Below are positions 50,147 to 58,188 of a stretch of DNA of 64,000 nucleotides, one piece after another. Source of the stretch: Myxococcus virescens (GTDB taxonomy: Bacteria > Myxococcota > Myxococcia > Myxococcales > Myxococcaceae); contig NZ_FNAJ01000008.1 of the NCBI RefSeq assembly GCF_900101905.1, positions 248,001-312,000 of the forward strand. Reading direction: 5' to 3'. How positions within the stretch are numbered: the stretch's first letter is position 1; every line of letters starts with the position of its first letter. The notes beneath the pieces were generated by a model. The model did not search any database and was not told where the DNA came from. It saw nothing but the letters and a program-made list of their open reading frames with translations. The translations under genes and the position numbers were made by a program.

Positions 50147-51748
50147 ATGTCGAAATCGAATCAGTCCGCGCCGACCCTTTCTCGCCGCAGCCTGTTGCCA
50201 ACACTCGCCGCGCTCGCCCTGGCTGTCGCCGCGCCGGACGCCAGCGCATACTCGGCGATCTACGGCGGCGGCCCGTTCTATTCCGGCGAGACCGCGGTGA
50301 TGAACGACCTGCGCGGCTCGGGTTTCACCACGGTCATCCTGTGGAGCTTCCACATCGAGGAGAACGGTGACCTGATCTACAACGACATTCCAGTGGTCAA
50401 GAACGGCGCCTACATGGGCGACCCAACATGGCCGGCCCGGCTGGCCACGCTGAAGACCGCGCCGACCTCGGTCAATCGCATCGAGGTGTCGATCGGTGCC
50501 TGGGGTGTTCCGGACTTCGAACGCATGATTCGACTGGTCAACGGCACCGCGCCCGGCTGCGGCACCACCATCGTCTGCGGGACCGGAAGCAACAGCATCC
50601 TGTACAGGAACTTCCAGGCGCTGAAGGCCGCCACCGGCGCCGACGCCGTGAACTTCGACGACGAAAGCGCCTACGACCTGGCCCCGACCACGACCTTCAG
50701 CCAGATGCTCATCGGGATGGGTTACAAGATCACCTTCGCGCCGTACACGCAGCAGACGTTCTGGCGGAACCTCAGGAACAACCTCGGCGGCGCCGTCGAT
50801 AGAATCTACCTGCAAGTGTACGCCGGCGGCGCCGGCAACAACCCCGCGAGTTGGAACACCGCCATGGGCATGACTGTCGCCCCTGGCTTGTGGTCCAAGC
50901 ATGGCAGCGGCTGCGCGTCGGGCGACAGCCCGGCCACGGTGCAGTCCCGGATGAGCAACTGGAAGACCAGCGCCGGAATCAACGGCGGCTTCATGTGGTT
51001 GTACGACGACATCCAGCAGTGCAGCGCGCAGGGGACGAGCGCGCAGTATGCGGCGGCAATCAACACCGCCGTCAGCGGCAACACCCCGCCGGTGGCGAAC
51101 TTCGGTGTCACCGTCAGCGGCCTCACCGCGACCTTCAGCGATGCGTCCACCGATGCGGACGGAACCATCGCCTCACACAGCTGGAATTTCGGCGACGGCA
51201 GCACCTCCACCGCGACCAACCCTTCGCGCACCTATGCAAGCGCCGGCAACTACAACGTCACCCTGACCGTCACCGACAACGGCGGCGCCAGCCATACGAA
51301 GGCCCAGACGGTGTCCGTTGGTTCGGGCTACGCCAATCTGGCGTTGAACAGGCCCACCACCAGTTCAGCCCCCTGCAACAGCACCGAATCGGCCGCCAAG
51401 GCGGTCAACGGCAGCGTCTCGGGCGGCACCACCGACAAGTTCTGCTCACTGACCTCGCCGGCGTGGATGCAGGTCGACCTCGGTACGGCGCAGACAGTCA
51501 GCAGCTTCACGATCCAGCACGCGGGGGCGGGCGGTGAATCGACGGCTTGGAACAGCAGGGCGTTCAACATCCAGACGTCGAGCAACGGGTCCACTTGGAG
51601 CACGCCCGTCACGGTGAGCAACAACACTGGCAGCACTTCGTCCCATGCAATCACGGCGACGTCGGCGCGTTACATCCGGCTCAACGTGACGACGCCGACT
51701 CAGAACAGCGACCCAGCGACGCGCATCTACGAGTTCGAAGTTCGCTGA
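50147..51748 (+). CDS. secreted glycosidase-like protein with PKD and F5/8 type C domains
   Basis: A 533-residue exported protein. The signal peptide (SRRSLLPTLAALALAVAAPD, cleavage near ASA/YS) is followed by a TIM-barrel-like domain (about 40-320) with an acidic motif VNFDDESAYD and strands VNRIEVSIGAWG and KITFAPYTQQT, consistent with a GH18-like hydrolase; the usual DxxDxDxE is not exactly present. A PKD domain (HSWNFGDGSTS, about 325-405) and a C-terminal discoidin/F5-8C (CBM32-like) domain (WMQVDLGTAQTVSSFTIQHA) follow, which bind carbohydrate. An AAGGAG site precedes the ATG. Codon use differs from neighbours and resembles gamma-proteobacteria such as Lysobacter, so transfer is likely. 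Confidence 0.82.
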   Translation: MSKSNQSAPTLSRRSLLPTLAALALAVAAPDASAYSAIYGGGPFYSGETAVMNDLRGSGFTTVILWSFHIEENGDLIYNDIPVVKNGAYMGDPTWPARLATLKTAPTSVNRIEVSIGAWGVPDFERMIRLVNGTAPGCGTTIVCGTGSNSILYRNFQALKAATGADAVNFDDESAYDLAPTTTFSQMLIGMGYKITFAPYTQQTFWRNLRNNLGGAVDRIYLQVYAGGAGNNPASWNTAMGMTVAPGLWSKHGSGCASGDSPATVQSRMSNWKTSAGINGGFMWLYDDIQQCSAQGTSAQYAAAINTAVSGNTPPVANFGVTVSGLTATFSDASTDADGTIASHSWNFGDGSTSTATNPSRTYASAGNYNVTLTVTDNGGASHTKAQTVSVGSGYANLALNRPTTSSAPCNSTESAAKAVNGSVSGGTTDKFCSLTSPAWMQVDLGTAQTVSSFTIQHAGAGGESTAWNSRAFNIQTSSNGSTWSTPVTVSNNTGSTSSHAITATSARYIRLNVTTPTQNSDPATRIYEFEVR

Positions 51749-51770
51749 ACAGTCGGGAACTTGAGGCTCC

Positions 51771-51799
51771 GGCGCAGGGGATGGATTCCCCCCTGCGCC
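51771..51799. terminator. hairpin between convergent genes
   Basis: Perfect 10-bp arms GGCGCAGGGG (51771-51780) and CCCCTGCGCC (51790-51799) lie between the stops of the glycosidase-like gene and the SGNH-type gene. Likely a bidirectional terminator. Confidence 0.6.
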
Positions 51800-51812
51800 T
51801 GGAAGCCCATGA

Positions 51813-53048
51813 CTACGGAGGAGGCAGCGGCTGCCAGTTCGGGTCGGGCCAGACAAAGGGGTTTCCACCTGAGCCCGGGGCCGCGTCACCGAAGTAACGC
51901 TGGCAACCCGCGACGTTCTCCGGGCGCCCCAACAGTTCCCAGAAGCCAGGGCAGACGTCCCGAGGAATTCGCGTGCGGCAGTCCGCCATCGTCCGCTCAC
52001 CCGCGTCAGGCTGCGCGTAATAGGCGCTCACGAAGTTCCAAGCGATGCGCTGGAGCGCCTGGACGGTCGCCGCGTTCGCGCCAGCAGGCCCTGGGGCGCC
52101 CTCGGGCGACGCCCGGAACACGGACGCATGGTGGACCGCGGCCATGTAGTACGCACCCAGGCTCGTCAAGTGGACGTTGTCGCTGAAGAGCACGTTGAGC
52201 TTCTGCGACGTCGTACCGGTGATGCCCGGCACCTCGTTCGCGATGACGCGCTCCACCAGGTCGACCAGCGCCGTGCTCCCCGGGAGCGCCACCACGCGGT
52301 CCGCCCGCCCATCGGACTGCAACGTGAGGTTGACCTTGGAGGACACACACTCCCAGGCCACCCGAGCGCTCTTCTCGTAGGCAATCCACCGGGCCGGGTT
52401 GGCTTTATCGATATCCAACCACGTGTGATAGAAATACGTCACGGCTTGCGGATTCCCGGCAATCAACCGGTCATGGAAGTGTCGCAAGTAGCCGACGGTG
52501 TTCTCCCACTCGATGGTGCCCAGGAGGTCATGCCGCTCGGTGATGAGGAGGGTGTCGTATCGCTCGCCTGGGCCCAGCGTCTGGGGAGACAACAGCTCCT
52601 GGACCACGTTCATGTTGGAGCCCACGCGATTCTTGCCCTGGCGGTACCCTGCCCATCCGCCATTCCCCCAGGTCCGCACCCGGAGGGGTGAGCCAATCAC
52701 GTTCTGCTGGTTCCAGTTGAAGTCCTTCCCCAGGCTCGTGGCGATGCCATCGAAGTGGTCGGGCATGGGGTTGTCGAGCAGGCTGTGTCCGGAGAAGAAG
52801 ACCCGGGCGCTCTTGATGGGGGGCGCCGTGCCGGGCTCCCCCGCGTCCGAGCCGCCGGCATCCGGGACTCCCGCGTCCTCCGCCCCCGCATCTGGCTCCG
52901 TGTCGCCACCGTCCGGGGGCCGTACGCCCGAATCAGCGGTGCCAGGAAGCGCGTCGTCGGGAACGTCCTGACTGGACTGCCCAGCACACGCCAGTCCGAG
53001 GGAGACAACCAGAAGGGTGCATGGCCTCAGCCGAAATGCATACATCAT
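51813..53048 (-). CDS. SGNH-hydrolase-like lipoprotein
   Basis: A 411-residue exported lipoprotein (signal ends GLACAG, lipobox GLAC). A Pro/Asp/Ala/Gly linker (residues 28-75: PPDGGDTEPDAGAEDAGVPD) leads to a catalytic-type domain. It begins RVFFSGHSLLDNPMPDHFDG, where GHSL takes the place of the GDSL nucleophile block, has NxxN-like and HTWLD segments in the middle, and ends SDNVHLTSLGAYYMA, the DxxH that supplies the catalytic Asp and His. It may act as an esterase or sialate/acetyl-xylan deacetylase. It is convergent with the glycosidase-like gene, with a shared terminator, but on the other strand. Family assignment is moderately sure. Confidence 0.7.
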   Translation of the reverse strand: MMYAFRLRPCTLLVVSLGLACAGQSSQDVPDDALPGTADSGVRPPDGGDTEPDAGAEDAGVPDAGGSDAGEPGTAPPIKSARVFFSGHSLLDNPMPDHFDGIATSLGKDFNWNQQNVIGSPLRVRTWGNGGWAGYRQGKNRVGSNMNVVQELLSPQTLGPGERYDTLLITERHDLLGTIEWENTVGYLRHFHDRLIAGNPQAVTYFYHTWLDIDKANPARWIAYEKSARVAWECVSSKVNLTLQSDGRADRVVALPGSTALVDLVERVIANEVPGITGTTSQKLNVLFSDNVHLTSLGAYYMAAVHHASVFRASPEGAPGPAGANAATVQALQRIAWNFVSAYYAQPDAGERTMADCRTRIPRDVCPGFWELLGRPENVAGCQRYFGDAAPGSGGNPFVWPDPNWQPLPPP

Positions 53049-53180
53049 TCAAGTCCTCATCGCTGAAACGACGGTTCCATCCCACCACCCCACCCTGCAG
53101 GAGCGGCCACCTGCGCCAATTCAGAATAGACTGAAAGCCACCCATTCAGTCATCCTTTGCCCCTCTCCAAGGAGGCACCA

Positions 53181-53471
53181 ATGAAGATGGGATGCATCGC
53201 AGTGGGCTTCGTGGCCGGTCTCGTGTCCATGGTGGGCTGTGGTGGCCAGACGCAGGATGCGCCGGGCACGGACGTGGCAGCCGAGGGCCTCGAGCAATCC
53301 TGTGTGTATGCTTATTTCGAGTGTGGCTATCGCGGCCCCCAGTATCCCTACGCCTGGCCGGCGACCTGCGCCGTCGGAATCCATACGCACCAAGAGGCCG
53401 CTGCGGCCTGTCGCGCGAACTGCCCCTGGATGTGTGTCGACACGGGGGACACCGGCGGCACGGAGCCGTAG
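53181..53471 (+). CDS. small Cys-rich lipoprotein
   Basis: A 96-residue lipoprotein with signal MKMGCIAVGFVAGLVSMVGC and lipobox MVGC. The mature region has six Cys spaced for disulfides (ESCVYAYFECG, ATCAVG, AACRANCPWMCV). AAGGAGG lies before the ATG at 53181. No recognised family. A 13-bp perfect palindromic arm pair begins 40 bases after its stop and may terminate it. Confidence 0.78.
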   Translation: MKMGCIAVGFVAGLVSMVGCGGQTQDAPGTDVAAEGLEQSCVYAYFECGYRGPQYPYAWPATCAVGIHTHQEAAAACRANCPWMCVDTGDTGGTEP

Positions 53472-53510
53472 TCGGAAATCCCTGCCACGGCCACTGGACT
53501 TGGGCCTTGA

Positions 53511-53537
53511 GAATCATGCGAGCAGCTCGCATGATTC
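53511..53537. promoter_or_regulatory. perfect 27-bp palindrome upstream of the AraC gene
   Basis: Arms GAATCATGCGAGC (53511-53523) and GCTCGCATGATTC (53525-53537) are exact inverted complements around a single A. It lies 16 bases before the AraC ATG. It could be an operator for the AraC regulator or a terminator for the lipoprotein gene; the AT content and lack of a T tract favour an operator. Confidence 0.5.
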
Positions 53538-53553
53538 ACTCACAGCACGCGCC

Positions 53554-54366
53554 ATGATGCACACGCTCTATCGGCCCCACGCGCCTCTCGACAAGTTCGT
53601 GGACTTCTTCTGGGTGTCCTCCGGCTACGTCGGCCAGACGCCACGAGAACGTGTGCTGCCGTCGGGCTCGCAGTCCCTTATCGTCCCTCTCGGCGCCATC
53701 CCACTGCGCGTCTACTCCAGCGACCAGACAGACGAGGCCGCTGAAATCCGGGGCGCGATCGTCACCGGCGCGAGAAGCAGCCCGCTGACCATCGCGACCG
53801 TGGCTGGCCCGACCGCCGGTATCGACTTCAAGCCCGGCGGCGCGCGCGTCTTCCTCGACGTGCCCTGCAACGAATTCGCGGAACAAGTCATTTCGCTGGA
53901 GGCGATATGGGGCGCGTCGGCGCACTCACTGCGCGAACGGATAATGGAGGCATCCTCACCGCGCGAGCGCGTGCGACTGCTGGAAGAACACCTCCTGCAC
54001 CGACTGCGCCGGCCCGCCGAACCAGCGCCCGCGCTTCGTGCGGCGCTGGCCGCGTTCGAGGAATCCGACCTCACGTCGGTCGCTGAAGTCAATCGCCGCA
54101 CGGGGCTCTCCCCCAAGCGCCTGCTGGCCCTGTTCCGCGAGGAAGTCGGCTTGAGTCCGAAGGCGTACTGGCGCGTTCGACGGTTTCGGGCGGCGCTCCT
54201 CGACGTCGAACAGGGCGCCTTGCGTGGCGCCGCGTTGGCCGCCGAGCACGGCTACTTCGACCAGGCCCACTTCCTTCGCGAGTTCCGGTCGCTCGCCGGC
54301 TCAAGCCCCCGCGAGTACCTGGCAACGCGCGTCGAGGGCACCGACCACGTGGCGGTCTCCGGGTAA
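53554..54366 (+). CDS. AraC family transcriptional regulator (DUF6597-type sensor)
   Basis: A 270-residue regulator. The N-terminal domain (residues 1-140: YRPHAPLDKFVDFFWVSSGY, then VLPSGSQSLIVPLG and VFLDVPCNEFAEQV) belongs to the DUF6597 type often attached to AraC. Two AraC helix-turn-helix motifs (about 165-265: SVAEVNRRTGLSPKRLLALF and AALAAEHGYFDQAHFLREFR) bind DNA. The gene precedes two ABC transporter genes on the same strand by 144 bases; similar AraC-ABC-ABC order occurs in yersiniabactin loci (YbtA-YbtP-YbtQ). The start is the first of two adjacent ATGs. It probably controls the ABC genes, perhaps through the palindrome upstream. Confidence 0.88.
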   Translation: MMHTLYRPHAPLDKFVDFFWVSSGYVGQTPRERVLPSGSQSLIVPLGAIPLRVYSSDQTDEAAEIRGAIVTGARSSPLTIATVAGPTAGIDFKPGGARVFLDVPCNEFAEQVISLEAIWGASAHSLRERIMEASSPRERVRLLEEHLLHRLRRPAEPAPALRAALAAFEESDLTSVAEVNRRTGLSPKRLLALFREEVGLSPKAYWRVRRFRAALLDVEQGALRGAALAAEHGYFDQAHFLREFRSLAGSSPREYLATRVEGTDHVAVSG

Positions 54367-54510
54367 AAATATCCAATCCGCGGCGGCGGTCCCGGCGTTT
54401 CCTGGCGTCATGGAACCGAGTGAACGCCTCCCACAGCGCGTGCCGGCAGGCCCGGCATGGACGGAACGGTCGCACCCCAGCCGCAGGGGCCCCCACAGAG
54501 GGAGGCGAGC

Positions 54511-56316
54511 ATGAGCGCCGACTCCCCCGCCACGCGGGCCCAGGAACGCCCTCTCAGGGGCCTTGGGGCACTGCTCGGACCGCAGGGGCCGCTCGTTGCT
54601 GGGGCCGCGCTCTCGTCGACCATGGCGGCGGCCCTCGCATTGGTGCCGTTCTTCGTCGTCGCACGCATGGCGACCTCGATCTACGCGACGCCGCCGGACC
54701 TCGACGCGGTTCGCGCGCTCGCCCTCCTCGCCGCGGGTGCGCTCGCGTTGCGTTACATCCTCGTCGCCGCCGCGAACATGCTGGCGCACGTCGCCGCGTT
54801 CCGCATCCTCCATGACCTGCGCGTGCGGCTCGCGAAGAAGCTCGGCGCCGTTCCGCTCTCGTTTTTCAGCCGTCGTGGCGCGGGCGAGCTGAAGAAGACA
54901 CTGATGGACGACGTGAACCAGCTCGAGGCGTTCGTCGCGCATCACTTCCCGGATGCGGTCACCGCGCTCGTCGTCCCGCTCGCGACGGCCGTCGCCCTCC
55001 TGTGGATTGACTGGCGCATGGCCCTTGCCAGCCTCGTGATGGCACCGCTCGCCGTCATGGCGATGGCCGTCGCCATGCGCGAGGTCGGCAAGGCCCATCA
55101 ACAGTGGAACGAGCTCCAGAACCGGATGAACCGCTCGCTGCTCGAATACCTGCGGGGCATCCACGTCATCAAGACCTTCGGCCTGTCCGCGCGGCGCTTC
55201 AGCGACCTCTCGCGCTCCATCGAGGAAGGGCTCGCGTGGATGGAGGGTTTCATGCGCACCAACGGCCGTGGCTACGGCGCGTTCGGCGCGCTCATCGGCT
55301 CGAGCCTCGTCGTCCTCGTCCCCATGGGCGGGTGGCTCTACACGCGCGGCACGCTTTCGCTCGAGTCGCTCGTGCTCTTCCTCGTACTCGGGCCGCAGCT
55401 CCTCATGTCGATGATGCGGCTGATGTTCGCGTGGGGCAACGTTGACCGGATCCAGGCGGGCAACGCGCGCATCCAGGCCATCCTCGCGGCGCCCGACCTT
55501 GACACTCCCGCGAGCGCCGCGCGGCCCACGCACGATGGCGTCGCGTTCCGTGGCGTCAGTTTCCGTTACGAAGACGGCGGTCCGGAGGTCCTCCGCGACG
55601 TCTCTTTCGAAGCGCCCGCGGGCAAGGTCACGGCACTGGTCGGGCCTTCGGGCGCTGGCAAGACGACGCTCGTGAGGCTCGTGCCTCGGCTCTGGGAGGC
55701 GACGAACGGCGCGGTTGAACTCGGCGGCGTCGACGTGCGCGCGCTCCCGCTCGACCAGCTGCTCTCCCACCTCTCGATGGTGTTCCAGGACGTCTTCCTC
55801 TTCCACGGCACCGTTCGCGAGAACCTGTGTCTCGCTCGGCCCGATGCCACCGATGCGCAAGTCGATGCCGCGTGTCGCGCCGCGCGTGCGTACGACTTCA
55901 TCCAGGCGCTTCCCGGGAAGTACGACACGCTGCTCGGTGAGCGCGGCGCCCGCCTCTCCGGGGGCGAGAAGCAACGCCTGTCCATCGCGCGGGCGCTCCT
56001 CAAAGACGCCCCGGTGCTGCTGCTCGACGAGGCGACGGCTTTCGCCGACCCCGAGAATGAGGCGCGCATCCAAGAAGCGCTGTCCGAGCTATGCGCGGGG
56101 CGGACGGTGCTCGTCGTCGCCCACCGGCTTTCGACCATCGCCACCGCGGACCACATCGTCGTCCTCGACGGCGGGCACGTGAATGACCAGGGGACGCACG
56201 ACGAATTGCTCGCGCGCTGCGCCTTGTACCAGCAACTCTGGCGCAACCACACCGAAGCGCTCGACTGGTCACTGGGCGAGCCGGGCACTCCTGACATCCA
56301 GAAGGAGGTGGTGTGA
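54511..56316 (+). CDS. ABC transporter, fused membrane and ATPase domains (YbtP/IrtA-like), subunit 1
   Basis: A 601-residue half-transporter. Six transmembrane helices (about residues 35-320) precede an ATPase domain with Walker A GPSGAGKTT (Lys384), a Q-loop, signature LSGGEKQR, Walker B VLLLDEA and an H-loop His. The domain order is that of type IV exporters, a fold also used by siderophore importers YbtPQ and IrtAB. A GGGAGG site precedes the ATG at 54511; an upstream in-frame ATG at 54457 lacks one. In the Walker B region the position normally occupied by a catalytic Glu reads DEATAFAD, with the Glu intact. The stop overlaps the next gene, so the two subunits are coupled and form a heterodimer. 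Confidence 0.92.
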   Translation: MSADSPATRAQERPLRGLGALLGPQGPLVAGAALSSTMAAALALVPFFVVARMATSIYATPPDLDAVRALALLAAGALALRYILVAAANMLAHVAAFRILHDLRVRLAKKLGAVPLSFFSRRGAGELKKTLMDDVNQLEAFVAHHFPDAVTALVVPLATAVALLWIDWRMALASLVMAPLAVMAMAVAMREVGKAHQQWNELQNRMNRSLLEYLRGIHVIKTFGLSARRFSDLSRSIEEGLAWMEGFMRTNGRGYGAFGALIGSSLVVLVPMGGWLYTRGTLSLESLVLFLVLGPQLLMSMMRLMFAWGNVDRIQAGNARIQAILAAPDLDTPASAARPTHDGVAFRGVSFRYEDGGPEVLRDVSFEAPAGKVTALVGPSGAGKTTLVRLVPRLWEATNGAVELGGVDVRALPLDQLLSHLSMVFQDVFLFHGTVRENLCLARPDATDAQVDAACRAARAYDFIQALPGKYDTLLGERGARLSGGEKQRLSIARALLKDAPVLLLDEATAFADPENEARIQEALSELCAGRTVLVVAHRLSTIATADHIVVLDGGHVNDQGTHDELLARCALYQQLWRNHTEALDWSLGEPGTPDIQKEVV

Positions 56317-58091
56317 TGCTCAGGGAGCTCTTCATGCTCGGCGAGCGGCTCGCGGGCCGAAAGGACGCACGGCTCCGGCGCGGCCTTCTCTTCGCCTTCT
56401 CCGAGGCACTCGCGGTCGCCGCGCCCTACACCCTGGTCCTCTTCTTCGTTCGCGAAGCGCTCGAGCACCGGCTCTCGATGCACCTGACGTGGTGGCTCAC
56501 CGGCGGCATCGCGCTCTCGGTGCTGCTGCGCCTGGCGTTCTCGATCAGAGCGATGTCCAACATCTTCGTCGCCGCGCACGCGCTCATGGGACAAGCGCGC
56601 ATCCGCACCGCCGACCACCTGCGACGCCTTCCCATGGGTTTCTTCACGCAGCGAAGGAGCGGTGAACTGGCAGGCGTGCTCACCACCGATGTCGCGCTTG
56701 TCGAAGACGTGTGGTCGCACACCATCGGCGTCTTCACGGCGAGCTTCGCGCTGCCGATGCTCGTCGGTCTCGGCCTCTGTTTCCTCGATTGGCGCCTGGG
56801 GCTCATCATCCTCGCCGCCCTACCGGTGGCGCTCCGCGTGCTGGCCGCGACCACGCCCCTCTTCGTGCGAGAGTTCGAAGCCGTGCTGGAGGCCTCGGCG
56901 GATGTCAACGCCCGCGTCGTCGAATACGTGCAGGGCATCGCCGTGCTTCGGGCGTTCGGCCGGCACGGCGAGGTCTACCAGCGCTTCGTGAAGGCAATGG
57001 AGCGCCTGCGCGACGCCCTCATCCGCGCCGATGTCTTGCCCTCCCCGCTGCTCGCCGTGTTCGGCTTCGTCGTCGAGATGAGCTTCGTCGCGGTGGCCTA
57101 CGCCGGAAGCACCCTGGCGTTGCGCGGTTCGATTCAGCCCGCGGTGCTGCTCGTCTTCCTCATCGTGACGGTCGGGGTCGTTCGTCAGGTCGCGGATCTC
57201 GGAGTGGCACTGCTCATGCTTCGAGCGTCTCAGCGCGCGCTCGGTCGCGTTGATCGGCTCCTCGCGGAGAAGCCGCTCGCGGAACCGTCCGTAAGAGCGG
57301 CGTCGATCCAGCAGTTCGACGTGGAGGTCGACGCAGTGTCCTTCGCGTACGAAGACGCGACCGTGCTCGACGGCGTCTCGGTGACGTTCCCCGAGCGCTC
57401 GATGACCGCGCTCGTCGGTGCCTCGGGCTCAGGCAAGTCGACGCTGGTCCACCTCGTGGCGCGGCTGTGGGACATCCCGCAGGGTGCCATCCGCATCGGC
57501 GGCGTCGACATCCGGGACATTCCGTTCGAGGAACTGCACCAGCACCTCGCGATGGTGTTCCAGGACGTCGTCCTCTTCTCCGGGACCATCCTCGATAACC
57601 TGCGCGTTGGACGGCCCGACGCCTCGCTCGAGGAAGTCCAGCGTGCAGCGCGGGCAGCGCGCGCTCACGACTTCATCACCGCCTTGCCGGACGGCTACGA
57701 CACCCTGCTCGGGGAAGGAGGAGGAACCCTCTCGGGGGGTGAGCGCCAGCGCTTGTCCATCGCGCGTGCCATCCTCAAGGACGCCCCCATTGTGCTTCTC
57801 GACGAGGCCACTGCCTCTGTCGACGCGTCGGCGGAGGCTGAAATCCAGCGCGCCATCGACGAACTGGTCCGGAAGAAGACCGTCGTCGTGATCGCACATC
57901 GGCTGCGCACCGTGCGGCGGGCGCACCGCATCATCGTGCTCGACAAGGGGCGCGTCGCGGAGTCAGGCACGCACGACGAATTGCTCGCGAAGCGCGGCGT
58001 CTACGCAGCGCTCTGGCAGGAACAGGAGCGGGCCAAGGGCTGGCGGCTCGCGGCGAGCACCGCCGCCCGCGTCACCGAGGAGCGGACCTGA
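56316..58091 (+). CDS. ABC transporter, fused membrane and ATPase domains (YbtQ/IrtB-like), subunit 2
   Basis: A 591-residue partner half-transporter with six transmembrane helices and an ATPase domain (Walker A GASGSGKST, signature LSGGERQR, Walker B IVLLDEATASVD). Both catalytic Glu and H-loop are intact, so both ATP sites may be active. The ATG overlaps the previous stop (TGATG); a GTG three bases earlier is an alternative, preceded by GGAGG. Together with subunit 1 and the AraC gene it forms an operon likely devoted to import or export of a metallophore, peptide or drug. No siderophore synthesis genes lie in the window. Confidence 0.92.
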   Translation: MLRELFMLGERLAGRKDARLRRGLLFAFSEALAVAAPYTLVLFFVREALEHRLSMHLTWWLTGGIALSVLLRLAFSIRAMSNIFVAAHALMGQARIRTADHLRRLPMGFFTQRRSGELAGVLTTDVALVEDVWSHTIGVFTASFALPMLVGLGLCFLDWRLGLIILAALPVALRVLAATTPLFVREFEAVLEASADVNARVVEYVQGIAVLRAFGRHGEVYQRFVKAMERLRDALIRADVLPSPLLAVFGFVVEMSFVAVAYAGSTLALRGSIQPAVLLVFLIVTVGVVRQVADLGVALLMLRASQRALGRVDRLLAEKPLAEPSVRAASIQQFDVEVDAVSFAYEDATVLDGVSVTFPERSMTALVGASGSGKSTLVHLVARLWDIPQGAIRIGGVDIRDIPFEELHQHLAMVFQDVVLFSGTILDNLRVGRPDASLEEVQRAARAARAHDFITALPDGYDTLLGEGGGTLSGGERQRLSIARAILKDAPIVLLDEATASVDASAEAEIQRAIDELVRKKTVVVIAHRLRTVRRAHRIIVLDKGRVAESGTHDELLAKRGVYAALWQEQERAKGWRLAASTAARVTEERT

Positions 58092-58110
58092 CGGGCTCTC
58101 CACCTGCGCT

Positions 58111-58131
58111 CCGGCTCTAAAGCCGAGCCGG
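58111..58131. terminator. hairpin between the ABC operon and the DUF3943 gene
   Basis: Arms CCGGCTC (58111-58117) and GAGCCGG (58125-58131) surround a 7-base loop, 20 bases after the ABC stop and 57 bases before the convergent gene's end. Likely bidirectional. Confidence 0.45.
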
Positions 58132-58188
58132 GCGGTCAGCGCGAGCAGTGGGAGTCGCGCTCGGGCTGGAATTCGCTCCCGTGGGTCC

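Noticed and set aside
54301..56073. 590-residue minus-strand frame opposite the ABC transporter
   Set aside because: It is a His/Arg/Glu-rich antisense shadow of an ABC gene with full motifs on the plus strand.
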